Positions 16,019 through 25,342 are shown, counted from the stretch's first letter. The stretch: DNA of 64,000 nucleotides from Flaviaestuariibacter sp. (GCA_025963645.1 JAOQAI010000005.1:1-64000), one strand, 5' to 3'. Made by a program: numbers and translations. Notes: generated by a model from the letters alone, not told the origin.

Positions 16019-17071
16019 ATGGCAACAAAAAAAGCAGCCCCCAAAAAAGCAGTTAAACCTGCACCGCCAGCTAAAAAAGCGGCACCGAAACCTGCCCCCA
16101 AGGCAGCAGCGAAGCCTACGCCCACCAAAAACACCAAGCCCGCCTCAAAGCCTGTAGCCTCTAAAAAGGTAGTTGCTCCTGCTAAAAAGTCAGCCACAGC
16201 ACCTAAGAAAGTAGCTCCTGGAGCTAAAAAAGCAGCAACGCCTGTAAAAAAGCAAACTGCTAAAGCCACTGCAAAAGCAGCCCCTAAAAAAGCGGCTCCG
16301 GCACCTAAGAAAGCAGTGCCTAAAAAAGCAGCGCCCGTTAAAGCTCAACCGAAGCAAGCGCCTAAGCCCCAGCCAAAGCCTGTAGCGAAAACGCCAGCAA
16401 AAACGCCAGCGAAAGCGGCACCTGTAAAAGCCGCTCCGGCAAAAGCGACACCTGCGAAAGCAGTGGCTAAAGCCAAGGCTCCTGAACCCGTTAAAAAGCC
16501 AGCTGTTGCTGCAAAGACACAAACGGAAATTAAGCCGGCCATTAAACCGGTCGCCCAGGCACCCGTGAAGAAAGAACCCGCGAAACCCGCTAAACCATTT
16601 GTAGTGCCAAAAACATCAACCACAAAGTCTGTTAAATATAATCCTGATTTTACGAAGTCTGTGTTAGACGCCAACAGCATTAAGCAGGAAGATAACGTAA
16701 CCTCTCAGCGCTATTCCGATGCCGATCTGAGGGAGTTTCGCGACCTTATTAACCGGAAACTCGATACCGCTAAGAAAGAGTTGGCTTACCTGCAAGGCCT
16801 GGTTACCCGCAAAGACGAAAGCGGTGACATGGACGAAGGTCGCTATATGACCATGGAAGATGGCAGCATGAGCATGGAGCGGGAGCAGCTAAGCCAGATG
16901 GCCAGCCGCCAGATCCAGTTCATTGATCATCTGGAAAAAGCCATCATGCGGATAGAGAACAAAACCTATGGCATTTGCCGCGTTACCGGGAAGCTTATTG
17001 ACAAGGCTCGCCTTCGTGCCGTGCCGCATGCTACTTTAAGCATTGAAGCGAAGCAACTGATGAACAAGTAA
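16019..17071 (+). CDS. DksA/TraR-like protein with histone-H1-like tail
   Basis: The 350-residue protein has two parts. Residues 1 to about 200 are almost only Lys, Ala, Pro, Thr and Val in AAPKK/APAKA-type repeats, like bacterial and eukaryotic H1 tails. Residues from about 235 match the Bacteroidota TraR/DksA domain: RYSDADLREFRDLINRKLD, a coiled-coil hairpin, then YGICRVTGKLIDKARLRAVP. Only one of the four zinc-finger cysteines is present. DksA-type proteins bind RNA polymerase in its secondary channel. The basic tail suggests DNA or RNA contact. It is co-transcribed with ileS and ends in a strong terminator. The usual neighbour lspA lies 16 kb away here. Confidence 0.88.
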   Translation: MATKKAAPKKAVKPAPPAKKAAPKPAPKAAAKPTPTKNTKPASKPVASKKVVAPAKKSATAPKKVAPGAKKAATPVKKQTAKATAKAAPKKAAPAPKKAVPKKAAPVKAQPKQAPKPQPKPVAKTPAKTPAKAAPVKAAPAKATPAKAVAKAKAPEPVKKPAVAAKTQTEIKPAIKPVAQAPVKKEPAKPAKPFVVPKTSTTKSVKYNPDFTKSVLDANSIKQEDNVTSQRYSDADLREFRDLINRKLDTAKKELAYLQGLVTRKDESGDMDEGRYMTMEDGSMSMEREQLSQMASRQIQFIDHLEKAIMRIENKTYGICRVTGKLIDKARLRAVPHATLSIEAKQLMNK

Positions 17072-17088
17072 TGTCTTTCCATATTTTT

Positions 17089-17115
17089 AAAGCCTCCAGT
17101 TTTTGGAGGCTTTTT
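17089..17115 (+). terminator. Terminator of the ileS operon
   Basis: AAAGCCTCCA pairs with TGGAGGCTTT over a short loop and is followed by a T-run. Confidence 0.85.
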
Positions 17116-17173
17116 AATTTCAGCTATCCAGATAAAGCTTGCCAGAGTATCTTTAGGCCAATTCCAAAAACGA

Positions 17174-18514
17174 ATGAAAATTCTATTGCTCTGCCTGTTT
17201 TGCCTATTAGTGAAACTAAACGGTTTTTCGCAAATTGTAGCCGGTCCCATGCTGGGGCAGGTGGAACTGCGGGACGCCAGGATCTGGATAGAACTAACGC
17301 CAGCCGTTAAAAGCATACAGTTGGCTTATTTGAAGAAAGGGCAAGCAAAATGGAATAGTTTGCCATACAAAGGCGTTTTAGGGGGTACGTATAACCCCAT
17401 TCAATTTATTATTGCCAACCTGGAACCCAATACCACTTACCAATATCGTTTTGTGATAGATGGAAAAGCTGCCAGGCAAACCGGTGAGTTCACCACCAAG
17501 GACCTCTGGCAATGGCGGAAGCCTGCACCTGACTTTAGTTTTCTTACAGGTTCTTGTTCTTACGTGAACGAACCCGTTTATGACCGTCACGGCAAGCCTT
17601 ATGGTGGCGATTCATCCATTTTTGAAACAATGGCCAAAGAAAAGGCCGCCTTTACTTTATGGCTGGGCGATAACTGGTATTACCGGGAAGTGGATTTCTA
17701 CAGTGCTTCGGGTTTGCAATACCGTGCCCATCGCGACCGCAGCCAGCCTGTATTGCAGCCCTTGCTGAAAGCTATGCCACATTATGCCATTTGGGACGAT
17801 CACGATTATGGTCCGAACGATGCGGACAAAAGCTTTGTTTTAAAAAAGGAGAGCCGTGAGATCTTTAAAAAATACTGGAGCAATCCATCGTATGGCGAGA
17901 ACGAAGAAGGCATCTACACCATGGTTAGCTATGCGGACGTAGATATTTTTATGATGGATGACCGCTGGTTTCGCAGCAGTAACGAGATGGAGACAACGAT
18001 TGATGGGAAACCAAATGGTGCCAAAAGTATGTGGGGTGCACAGGAAATGGAATGGCTGAAGAATGCCTTGCTTACCAGTAAGGCCACATTTAAACTAATT
18101 GCTACAGGTAATCAAACCCTCAACCTAAAGTCTTCGTCAGAAAGCTTGCAGGATTATCCAACAGAGTTCAACGAGTTGCTTTCTTTTTTACACTTGGAGA
18201 AAATAAACGGTGTGCTATTTTTAACGGGAGACCGGCATCACAGCGAAGTCATTAAATATAACAGAGCTGGAACTTACCCGCTTTATGATATTACCAACTC
18301 GCCACTCACCTCCGGTGTTTCGAAAGTGACGGGTACCAAAGAAGAAGCGAACCCGGCCCGCATCCCAGGTACGTTGGTGGAAGTGCAGAACTATAGCCGC
18401 ATCAGCGTGAGTGGTCCTGCTAAACAACGCCAGTTGAAGGTAGAATTTTTAAGCGTTAAGGGCGAGCGGTTGGCCAGTTGGAGCATTAACGAAAATGACT
18501 TAAAAACCCCCTGA
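17174..18514 (+). CDS. PhoD-type alkaline phosphatase
   Basis: The 446-residue secreted protein starts with the signal peptide MKILLLCLFCLLVKLNGFSQ and a fibronectin-like N-terminal domain (residues 22-110). A metallophosphatase domain follows with GSCSY, LWLGDNWYY, HYAIWDDHDYGPND, TGNQTL and FLTGDRHHSE. These match the metal-binding residues of the PhoD family, which cleave phosphate mono- or diesters outside the cytoplasm. No Pho-box is recognised. The next gene starts 4 bases after the stop, so the pair is probably an operon. Confidence 0.9.
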   Translation: MKILLLCLFCLLVKLNGFSQIVAGPMLGQVELRDARIWIELTPAVKSIQLAYLKKGQAKWNSLPYKGVLGGTYNPIQFIIANLEPNTTYQYRFVIDGKAARQTGEFTTKDLWQWRKPAPDFSFLTGSCSYVNEPVYDRHGKPYGGDSSIFETMAKEKAAFTLWLGDNWYYREVDFYSASGLQYRAHRDRSQPVLQPLLKAMPHYAIWDDHDYGPNDADKSFVLKKESREIFKKYWSNPSYGENEEGIYTMVSYADVDIFMMDDRWFRSSNEMETTIDGKPNGAKSMWGAQEMEWLKNALLTSKATFKLIATGNQTLNLKSSSESLQDYPTEFNELLSFLHLEKINGVLFLTGDRHHSEVIKYNRAGTYPLYDITNSPLTSGVSKVTGTKEEANPARIPGTLVEVQNYSRISVSGPAKQRQLKVEFLSVKGERLASWSINENDLKTP

Positions 18515-18518
18515 AAGG

Positions 18519-18998
18519 ATGATGACGATTCATTTTTCGTATGAAAAGAAGAGTGTGATACAGGCGCTGCGTTACCATTTTCTAAGCCGCGCCGAGATCC
18601 GGATCATGATCGTCCTGGTGAATGTATTCGCGTTGTTTTCGCTGCTGCTTTTCTATTTTAAAAAGATATTGCCGCTGGCTTTTATCGTAGGCTCCATGCT
18701 GTGGTTTGTGCTGATGATCTCTTTCTGGTTCATTCTGCCGGGGATCGTCTATCGCCAGGCAGCTACTTTTAAAGACCATTTCACTATGAACTTTACGGAG
18801 GTGGGTTTTGACCTGGGAAATGAACGCGGCTCCCGCTCCTGGGCCTGGAATGAATTGAGCAAGACAATGGAGACGCCTTATTTCTTCTACTTTTATTTTA
18901 ATGCGACCTCTTTCTTTTTAATTCCAAAAGGGGCTTTTGAGGATTCGGATAAAGTGCAGGAATTAAGGCATTTGCTAAAAGAGAAAGTGAAGAAGTGA
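18519..18998 (+). CDS. YcxB-like membrane protein
   Basis: The 159-residue protein has two adjacent hydrophobic helices (about residues 30-75) followed by a soluble part with the sequence YFFYFYFNATSFFLIPKGAF and a C-terminal lysine-rich helix. This layout and the FFLIPK-x-AF motif match the YcxB family (PF14317), whose function is unknown. It follows the phosphatase gene closely. Confidence 0.65.
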   Translation: MMTIHFSYEKKSVIQALRYHFLSRAEIRIMIVLVNVFALFSLLLFYFKKILPLAFIVGSMLWFVLMISFWFILPGIVYRQAATFKDHFTMNFTEVGFDLGNERGSRSWAWNELSKTMETPYFFYFYFNATSFFLIPKGAFEDSDKVQELRHLLKEKVKK

Positions 18999-19050
18999 GA
19001 ATGATGAATAATGAATGATGAATAATTGAATGAGGAATGAGGAATGAGGA
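18999..19050. repeat. Short degenerate tandem repeat
   Basis: The sequence alternates copies of GAATGATGAATAAT and GAGGAAT units just after the YcxB-like gene. It looks like replication-slippage sequence common between Bacteroidota genes. No function is inferred. Confidence 0.5.
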
Positions 19051-19125
19051 ATAAAATTTCAGGAACCAAGATAGTAGAAATTGAACCTATCAAATTTTCG
19101 AAGTTATTTTTCAAACTTCAAACTT

Positions 19126-19554
19126 CTACAGTTGCTTCTCCATCACGTAATGTGGAATCGTGATCTCCTCAAACTCTTCACCTCTCACTTTATAGCCCAT
19201 CTTCTCGTAAAACCCGATGGCGTTCTTGCGGGCATGCATGGTGATGGTTTTGTAGCCACGGTCGCGGGCCAGGTTCTCGGCAAAGTTCATCAGGGCCTTT
19301 CCAACGCCTTTACCCTGCAGGTCATTCAGCACGGCCATTTGCCGAAGCCGCACGGTCTGCGGGCCTTCTTCCACCAGCATGCAGCAGCCCAATAGTTGAT
19401 CGTCTTCATAAGCAGCCATCAGCAGATTATCTTTTTCACTTTCCAGTTCTTCGGGTGTAAAATGCAGTCCCAGGGGCTTCCGCAGAATATCTTCCCGCAA
19501 CTTTACCATCTGCTGATACTTGGGTGTGCCGTGGTCAATGATCATTAATGCCAT
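19126..19554 (-). CDS. GNAT family N-acetyltransferase
   Basis: The 142-residue enzyme shows the acetyl-CoA binding motif RQMAVLNDLQGKGVGKALM at about residues 70-88 and the C-terminal GFYEKMGYKVRGEEF of GNAT enzymes related to ElaA and YjcF. The substrate is unknown. It is a single gene facing the YcxB-like gene. Confidence 0.85.
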   Translation of the reverse strand: MALMIIDHGTPKYQQMVKLREDILRKPLGLHFTPEELESEKDNLLMAAYEDDQLLGCCMLVEEGPQTVRLRQMAVLNDLQGKGVGKALMNFAENLARDRGYKTITMHARKNAIGFYEKMGYKVRGEEFEEITIPHYVMEKQL

Positions 19555-19689
19555 GAAAAAGGGTTAAGGCGTTTCAAAATACTTCCAATTGCTGCTGGTT
19601 GCAAAGGCGTTTCGGATTACAATTATAGCTAAAAAAAGACGCAAATTTGCATGGAAAGAATCAGGTGATGATTTATTTCAAAAACCTTC

Positions 19690-19697
19690 TATTTTTG
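19690..19697 (+). promoter_or_regulatory. -7 promoter element of acpP (TATTTTTG)
   Basis: TATTTTTG matches TAnnTTTG, 28 bases before the acpP start. Confidence 0.6.
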
Positions 19698-19725
19698 CAC
19701 CACATAATAACCAAACTTTTACAAA

Positions 19726-19962
19726 ATGTCAGACATCGCAGCAAGAGTAAAAAAGATCATCGTTGATAAGCTTGGCGTTGACGAAGCAGAAGTGACCACC
19801 GAAGCTTCTTTTACAAACGACTTAGGTGCCGATTCATTAGACACCGTAGAGCTGATCATGGAATTCGAAAAGGAATTCAATATTTCTATCCCTGACGAAC
19901 AGGCTGAAACGATCACGACTGTAGGACAAGCTGTGTCTTACCTCGAAGAGCACGCTAAATAA
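19726..19962 (+). CDS. acpP: Acyl carrier protein
   Basis: The 78-residue acidic protein carries growing acyl chains on a phosphopantetheine attached to Ser37 in [17 protein letters not shown]. Length and sequence are typical. It is followed by its own terminator and then by fabF, as in most Bacteroidota. Confidence 0.98.
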   Translation: MSDIAARVKKIIVDKLGVDEAEVTTEASFTNDLGADSLDTVELIMEFEKEFNISIPDEQAETITTVGQAVSYLEEHAK

Positions 19963-19998
19963 CGAAACTGACCACCTCCGATAAAGGGCTATCTTATT

Positions 19999-20034
19999 CC
20001 GCCTTCCTTGCAATCCTGCAGTGAAGGCGGTTTT
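19999..20034 (+). terminator. Terminator after acpP
   Basis: CCGCCTTC pairs with GAAGGCGG, with a further TTGCA/TGCA stem inside, and is followed by TTTT. Confidence 0.75.
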
Positions 20035-20119
20035 ATCTTACAGCAGAATATTCAAAATGGAAAAAGATAAATTCAAAACGGTGGCTTTGGATTAAGAAAC
20101 CTTTTAAATTTTACCTTTT

Positions 20120-20127
20120 TACTTTTG
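20120..20127 (+). promoter_or_regulatory. -7 promoter element of fabF (TACTTTTG)
   Basis: TACTTTTG matches TAnnTTTG, 10 bases before the fabF start. Together with the acpP terminator it suggests that fabF has its own transcript with a short leader. Confidence 0.6.
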
Positions 20128-20137
20128 CCTTAACATT

Positions 20138-21406
20138 ATGAGCGCTGGAAAAACCATTGAACTGAAACGCATTGTTGTTACCGGAATGGGCTGTCTGACG
20201 CCGCTGGGAAATTCCATCACGGAGTACTGGAATAATCTGCGTAATGGTGTGAGCGGCTGTGCTGAGATCACGCAATTCGATGCCTCTAAATTCAAGACGC
20301 GTTTTGCCTGCGAAATTAAAAATTTCGATCCGACGAACTATATGGATCGTAAAGAAGCCCGCAAGCTCGACCGCTTTTCACAGACGGCGATTGTCGCTTC
20401 TGACTTCGCGGTACAGGATGCGGGTATCAACAAGGACAATGTCAATGTGGATCGTGTGGGTGTTGTTTATGCTTCCGGTATAGGTGGTTTGATCACTTTC
20501 CAGGAAGAGGTAATGAATTTTGCCAAAGGAGATGGAACGCCGCGTTTCAATCCTTTCTTTATCCCTAAGATGATCTCTGATATCGCTGCTGGTCACATCT
20601 CCATGCGCCATGGCTTTCGGGGTCCAAATTTTTCTGTTGTCAGCGCTTGTGCTTCCAGCACCAACGCGATGATGGAAGCGCTCAACTTAATACGGTTGGG
20701 GAAGTCCGATATTATTATTACCGGTGGGGCGGAATGCGTGGTAAGCGAAGCCGGCATCGGTGGCTTTAACGCCATGAAGGCTTTGAGCGAACGCAATGAA
20801 GATCCCAAAACCGCCTCTCGGCCCTACGACAAAGACCGCGATGGTTTTGTGATGGGTGAAGGAGCCGGCGTACTGGTTTTCGAGGAGCTGGAACATGCCT
20901 TAGCCCGCGGTGCTAAGATCTATTGCGAAGTAGCCGGTGCGGGCGCCACTGCGGATGCCCATCATATTACAGCGCCTCACCCGGAAGGGTTGGGTGCCAG
21001 GAATGTAATGATCCAGGCATTGGATGACGCGGGTATGCAGCCGACCGATATTGATTATATCAATACACACGGCACGTCAACACCGTTAGGTGATTTGGCG
21101 GAAGTAAAAGCGATCCAAGGAGTATTTGGCGAACATGCGTATAAAGTGAATATCTCGTCTACCAAATCAATGACCGGGCACTGCCTTGGTGCAGCGGGCG
21201 TGATTGAGGCCATAGCCTGTATCATGAGTGTGCAGGATGATATTGTGCCGCCTACCATTAACCATTTTACCGACGATCCGGAACTCGATTCTCGCCTGAA
21301 CTTCACGTTTGGCAAAGCACAGGAGCGGGTAGTAAATGCCGCCTTAAGCAATACGTTTGGCTTTGGCGGGCATAATGCCTGCGTGATCTTTAAAAAATAC
21401 AAATAA
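20138..21406 (+). CDS. fabF: 3-oxoacyl-ACP synthase II
   Basis: The 422-residue condensing enzyme elongates acyl-ACP with malonyl-ACP. The catalytic triad is visible: Cys in VSACASSTNAM (about residue 172), His in NTHGTSTPLGD and His in GHCLGAAG. The GFGGHN loop is near the C-terminus. Length and order acpP-fabF-rnc are typical. Confidence 0.97.
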   Translation: MSAGKTIELKRIVVTGMGCLTPLGNSITEYWNNLRNGVSGCAEITQFDASKFKTRFACEIKNFDPTNYMDRKEARKLDRFSQTAIVASDFAVQDAGINKDNVNVDRVGVVYASGIGGLITFQEEVMNFAKGDGTPRFNPFFIPKMISDIAAGHISMRHGFRGPNFSVVSACASSTNAMMEALNLIRLGKSDIIITGGAECVVSEAGIGGFNAMKALSERNEDPKTASRPYDKDRDGFVMGEGAGVLVFEELEHALARGAKIYCEVAGAGATADAHHITAPHPEGLGARNVMIQALDDAGMQPTDIDYINTHGTSTPLGDLAEVKAIQGVFGEHAYKVNISSTKSMTGHCLGAAGVIEAIACIMSVQDDIVPPTINHFTDDPELDSRLNFTFGKAQERVVNAALSNTFGFGGHNACVIFKKYK

Positions 21407-21469
21407 GCTTCTCTCCGGTTGTTGTTAAGATAGTTTTTGACTTTTGATTTTTGGCTTTTAACTTCAAGC

Positions 21470-22207
21470 GTGGATTTTTGGAAAACCTTTTATAAAAAGA
21501 AGACTGACCCGGATTTTAAGAAAAGCCTGAAAGGGTTGCTTGGCTATTCTCCCAACAATATCTCTCTTTATAAAACCGCGCTTACCCACCGCTCTATCAA
21601 AGAAACCAGCGATGAGAATAATGAGCGCCTGGAATATTTAGGCGATGCGATCCTAAGCGCCTTGGTAGCCGAATACCTGTTCAAACGCTACCCCTATAAA
21701 GAGGAGGGCTTTCTTACCGAAATGCGAAGCAAAATGGTGAACCGCCAGCAACTGAATGATATTGCCATACGCATGGGATTAAAAAAGCTAACACTCTATA
21801 ATAAGTCAGATGCATCGCTCAAAAGCAGCCAGATCTTTGGAAATACACTGGAATCCTTAGTAGGTGCAGTTTACCTGGACAAAGGCTACAAAAAAACCGC
21901 TAAATGGGTGGCCGAAAGGCTTATTATGCCGCACATGCACATGGATGATCTGGAAACCTTAGAGATCAATCACAAGAACAAACTTTATGGGTGGGTAAAT
22001 AAAAACGGTAAAACCCTGGAGTTTGAAACCTTAAATGAGCATTTGGAAAATGGCAGGCGGCTATTTACTATCGGCGCTGTTATTAATGGAAAAGTGATTG
22101 CCCAAGGCAAAGCTTTCAATAAAAAGGACGCTTCTCAAATTGCCGCCCAGGCAGCTGTTGAGAAATTAGGTATTGAAAACGCCGGTTCTATTGGCAACGA
22201 GTTTTAG
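21470..22207 (+). CDS. rnc: Ribonuclease III
   Basis: The 245-residue endonuclease cleaves double-stranded RNA in rRNA and mRNA maturation. The RNase III domain has the signature NERLEYLGDAILSALVAEYL, and a double-stranded RNA-binding domain ends the protein (KKDASQIAAQAAVEKLG). I prefer the GTG at 21470 (VDFWKTFYKKK) because the preceding in-frame residues look like intergenic sequence. An ATG at 21437 is also possible. Confidence 0.95.
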   Translation: MDFWKTFYKKKTDPDFKKSLKGLLGYSPNNISLYKTALTHRSIKETSDENNERLEYLGDAILSALVAEYLFKRYPYKEEGFLTEMRSKMVNRQQLNDIAIRMGLKKLTLYNKSDASLKSSQIFGNTLESLVGAVYLDKGYKKTAKWVAERLIMPHMHMDDLETLEINHKNKLYGWVNKNGKTLEFETLNEHLENGRRLFTIGAVINGKVIAQGKAFNKKDASQIAAQAAVEKLGIENAGSIGNEF

Positions 22208-22312
22208 TTGTCATTATCTGAATTTTCTCTTCAACCCTTTCATGTAAATCTTTCTACACTCCTGCATTCTTCCAGGATAATATTGTCATTACCCAGTAGT
22301 CTGCTAAGGGGG

Positions 22313-22343
22313 AACTACTAGGTTTTTCATCGAAAAACTACTA
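22313..22343. repeat. Palindrome flanked by AACTACTA direct repeats
   Basis: GTTTTTC-ATC-GAAAAAC (22322-22338) is a perfect 7-bp palindrome. AACTACTA is repeated at 22313-22320 and 22336-22343, 23 bases apart or about two helix turns. This looks like a binding site for a dimeric regulator. Confidence 0.6.
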
Positions 22344-22403
22344 CCTTAAAAAGAGTACAAGTACTGTTGGTTGGCAATATTTGGCTACTATTTTTACATT
22401 ATA

Positions 22404-22449
22404 AATAATCAACTAAGCAGTACTCATTAGAGAACAATAGTTGATTATT
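22404..22449. repeat. 12-bp inverted repeat upstream of the surface-protein gene
   Basis: AATAATCAACTA (22404-22415) and its exact complement (22438-22449) flank 22 bases, 60 bases before the next start. It may be an operator or a leader hairpin. Confidence 0.65.
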
Positions 22450-22508
22450 GATAACCCTAAGTAGAAAACTAAGTCTCCTTAATTGGGAACCCTAAAATCC
22501 GTATCACT

Positions 22509-23510
22509 ATGAGAAAGTCAACCCTTCTCCTAAGCCTTGTGCTTATTTCAGTATGCTCCGTAGCGGCACCTAAGATCAAGCTCAAGATCAATAATGGCAA
22601 CTGGAAATCGAATAGTACCTGGGATTTAAACCGTGTACCTGCCAATACAGATACGGTGTTTATCCCGGCTGGTAATGTTGTCATCATTGATGATCATCAG
22701 AATTTAGGATCCAGTAAGCTTATTGTAATGGTGTATGGCACCTTGCAATTTGTAGGAAACGGAAAGCTGACGCTTGATGCAAATAGTGCTGTCTTTGTTC
22801 AATCCGGAGGCATTGTGGATGGTAGCGGAAGCTCCGCTCAAAAGCTTAGGATCGGTGATCAACAGCTTTCGGGCACGGACATCCAAATAGCCGCCAGTCA
22901 GAATGCCTTGCTGCTTACTGCAACCAGTAATGGATACGAGCCTGTGTCTGGAAACAGCGGTTTCGGGGCTTTCCAGGTATTGCCGGTTAAAATTTCTTCC
23001 TTTAGTCTTGCGGCTAAATCTAATGCTGTTTTGGTACAATGGACTACGGCACAAGAGCAGAACAGCAAGCATTTTGAAATAGAGCGTAGTTCTGGCGGCA
23101 CTAATTGGACAGTAGCGGGAACTGTAAGCGCTGCAGGGAATTCTACCCATCGCATTGTGTATAATTTTACAGATGTTTCTATCTCCTCTGGGATGGTTTA
23201 TTACCGCGTCAAGCAGGTAGATACTGATGGACGTTTTGGTTATACCACCATCCGTTCTTTTAATAAGAACGATGCTTTGGATGTGAGGATAATTTCTGCT
23301 TATGGCAAGCTTTCGGTTCAATTTTCACAGGAGGTTAAAGGATCAGTGGAGATTCGGTTGATCTCTATAAGTGGTCGAGTGGTAAGTAAAGAAACGTTGC
23401 ATCAACCTGTAGGGCAAGTGATGGTGGATAAGCATGACCAGAAAGGTTACTACGTAATGATCGTTACGAATTTTAAAGACATCAATATTGCTCAAAAGGT
23501 AAACTTATAA
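22509..23510 (+). CDS. Secreted surface protein, putative type IX cargo
   Basis: The 333-residue protein has a signal peptide (MRKSTLLLSLVLISVCSVAA). An N-terminal beta-rich domain follows (NGNWKSNSTWDLNRVPANTD, TVFIPAGNVVI), resembling G8-like surface domains. Next comes the fibronectin-like segment LPVKISSFSLAAKSNAVLVQ ... HFEIERSS ... YYRVKQVDTDG, which often precedes type IX sorting domains. The last 80 residues resemble a sorting domain and include RLISISGRVV. It is probably exported by the PorU/PorV machinery encoded at 53.7-60.2 kb. The function is unknown. A terminator follows. Confidence 0.7.
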   Translation: MRKSTLLLSLVLISVCSVAAPKIKLKINNGNWKSNSTWDLNRVPANTDTVFIPAGNVVIIDDHQNLGSSKLIVMVYGTLQFVGNGKLTLDANSAVFVQSGGIVDGSGSSAQKLRIGDQQLSGTDIQIAASQNALLLTATSNGYEPVSGNSGFGAFQVLPVKISSFSLAAKSNAVLVQWTTAQEQNSKHFEIERSSGGTNWTVAGTVSAAGNSTHRIVYNFTDVSISSGMVYYRVKQVDTDGRFGYTTIRSFNKNDALDVRIISAYGKLSVQFSQEVKGSVEIRLISISGRVVSKETLHQPVGQVMVDKHDQKGYYVMIVTNFKDINIAQKVNL

Positions 23511-23529
23511 AGCAGGGCATTTGTTTGAA

Positions 23530-23559
23530 AAGCCTTTGCAGAAGCAAGGGCTTTTTTTT
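23530..23559 (+). terminator. Terminator after the surface-protein gene
   Basis: AAGCCTTTGC pairs with GCAAGGGCTT (one G-T pair) over AGAA and is followed by a T8 run. Confidence 0.85.
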
Positions 23560-23959
23560 ATCCCTTCTCCTGGCAAAGCTCGATCAACACGCTATTTGTG
23601 TCTTTCGGGTGCAGGAAACAAACAAGCTTATTGTCAGCGCCATCCTTAGGTGTTTCGTTTAGAAGCAGAAAACCTTCTCCTTTCAGCCGCTCCATTTCCG
23701 ATAAAATATCTGCTACCTCAAAGGCAATATGGTGAATGCCTTCACCTTTTTTATCAATGAACTTCCGAATAACCCCATCTTCCGTAGTGGATTCCAGTAG
23801 TTCGATCTTGGTGTCGCCCTGCCTGAAAAATGCTGTTGCAACAGCTTCAGAAGCCACTTCTTCCGTTTTATAGCACTGGCTGTTCAGCAGCTTTTCAAAC
23901 AGAGGCACAGAAAGAGACAAGGATTTTACCGCGATTCCAATATGTTCAACTTTAAGCAT
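23558..23959 (-). CDS. mce: Methylmalonyl-CoA epimerase
   Basis: The 133-residue enzyme interconverts (S)- and (R)-methylmalonyl-CoA. It is a vicinal-oxygen-chelate protein with metal ligands in EHIGIAV, IHHIAFEV and SVLIEL. The ATG at 23959 gives the standard length; the frame is open further upstream but overlaps non-coding sequence. It fits with the B12-binding mutase-like protein at 37.5 kb and the cobalamin receptor, as methylmalonyl-CoA mutase needs cobalamin. Confidence 0.93.
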   Translation of the reverse strand: MLKVEHIGIAVKSLSLSVPLFEKLLNSQCYKTEEVASEAVATAFFRQGDTKIELLESTTEDGVIRKFIDKKGEGIHHIAFEVADILSEMERLKGEGFLLLNETPKDGADNKLVCFLHPKDTNSVLIELCQEKG

Positions 23960-24034
23960 CTTTGGTTGTTTACTAATTAAGGTAAAATTAGCGGTGTAAC
24001 AGGGATTTAATTCCGGCAGCCGCCTATTTTGAAG

Positions 24035-24042
24035 TAAATTTG
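24035..24042 (+). promoter_or_regulatory. -7 promoter element of the isc cluster (TAAATTTG)
   Basis: TAAATTTG matches TAnnTTTG, 20 bases before the iscS start. Confidence 0.6.
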
Positions 24043-24062
24043 CAGTCTGAACGAACAAGACT

Positions 24063-25280
24063 ATGTTGAAACTTCCCGTATATCTCGACCATAATGCCAC
24101 CACTCCTTGTGATCCAAGGGTAGTGGAAGCCATGATACCTTATTTCACAGAAAGCTTTGGTAATGCAGCCAGCCGCAACCACCCGTTCGGATGGAAGGCT
24201 GAAGAAGCCGTTGATTATGCCCGCGAGCAAGTGGCGAAGCTGATCGGTGCCGATCCGAAAGAAATTATTTTTACCTCTGGCGCCACGGAAGCCGATAACC
24301 TGGCGATCAAAGGCATCTTTGAAATGTATGCCCAGAAAGGCAATCATATCATTACCTGCAATATCGAGCACAAAGCCGTTTTAGATACTTGCAAGCACCT
24401 CGAAAAAGAAGGTGCGGAAGTAACTTATCTGCAGGTAAAGCCTGATGGATTAATTGACCTGGCAGAACTGGAAGCCGCTATCCGGCCAACAACCATTTTG
24501 ATCGCTATCATGTACGCCAATAACGAGATCGGTACCGTGATGCCGATGAAAGAAATTGGTGAGATCGCCCGCAAGCATGGTGTATTAACTTTCACAGATG
24601 CCACGCAAGCTGTTGGTAAAATTCCGGTGGATGTGAACGCAGACAAGATTGATTTGCTGGCGTTAACTGCACATAAAATGTACGGTCCAAAAGGCGTTGG
24701 TGCTTTATATGTTCGCCGCAAAAACCCTCGTGTAAAAGTAACCGCCCAGATGGACGGCGGCGGACACGAAAGAGGCATGCGCAGTGGTACCCTCAACGTT
24801 CCGGGTATTGTAGGTTTGGGTAAAGCCTGCGAACTAGCTCGCAACGAAATGGCGCAGGATGCAGAGCGCTTGAGCAAGCTGCGCGATAAGTTGGAAACCG
24901 CTTTGATGAGCCTGGAAGAAGCCTATGTAAACGGCAACCCGGCGCATCGCCTACCACATGTAGCGAATATCTCTTTCAAATATGTAGAAGGCGAGGGTTT
25001 GTTGATGGGCTTCAATAAGGACATTGCACTCTCCTCTGGTTCGGCTTGTACGTCGGCTTCATTGGAGCCTTCTTACGTGCTGAAAGCGCTTGGTTTAGGC
25101 GATGACCTGGCACATAGTTCGCTGCGTTTTGGATTGGGACGTTATACCACCGAAGAGCAGATCGATTACACGATTGAGCAGGTATCAAAAACGGTTATCA
25201 AACTCCGTGAATTGAGCCCACTCTGGGAAATGTATAAGGAAGGCGTGGATATGGATTCGATCGAATGGGCGCATCATTAA
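24063..25280 (+). CDS. iscS: Cysteine desulfurase
   Basis: The 405-residue PLP enzyme takes sulfur from cysteine for iron-sulfur cluster assembly. It carries [12 protein letters not shown] near the start, [10 protein letters not shown], the PLP lysine in [11 protein letters not shown], and the persulfide cysteine in [17 protein letters not shown]. It leads the iscS-iscU-iscA cluster, spaced by 60-80 bases. Confidence 0.97.
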   Translation: MLKLPVYLDHNATTPCDPRVVEAMIPYFTESFGNAASRNHPFGWKAEEAVDYAREQVAKLIGADPKEIIFTSGATEADNLAIKGIFEMYAQKGNHIITCNIEHKAVLDTCKHLEKEGAEVTYLQVKPDGLIDLAELEAAIRPTTILIAIMYANNEIGTVMPMKEIGEIARKHGVLTFTDATQAVGKIPVDVNADKIDLLALTAHKMYGPKGVGALYVRRKNPRVKVTAQMDGGGHERGMRSGTLNVPGIVGLGKACELARNEMAQDAERLSKLRDKLETALMSLEEAYVNGNPAHRLPHVANISFKYVEGEGLLMGFNKDIALSSGSACTSASLEPSYVLKALGLGDDLAHSSLRFGLGRYTTEEQIDYTIEQVSKTVIKLRELSPLWEMYKEGVDMDSIEWAHH

Positions 25281-25342
25281 ATAAGTAGCTGATGGCTGTT
25301 TCATTATCAAATTAGCATATTATCAAATTTTAAATTAAGATC

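Larger units (their letters stand above)
22208..22508. other. Long leader region with palindromes
   Basis: No gene is seen. The region holds a direct-repeat/palindrome cluster at 22313-22343 and a 12-bp inverted repeat at 22404-22449, both listed separately. They precede a secreted surface protein. Confidence 0.6.

Noticed and set aside
16190-16680. Two Cys/Arg- or Ala/Gly-rich minus-strand frames
   Set aside because: They are reverse readings of the Lys/Ala/Pro repeat tail of the DksA-like protein.
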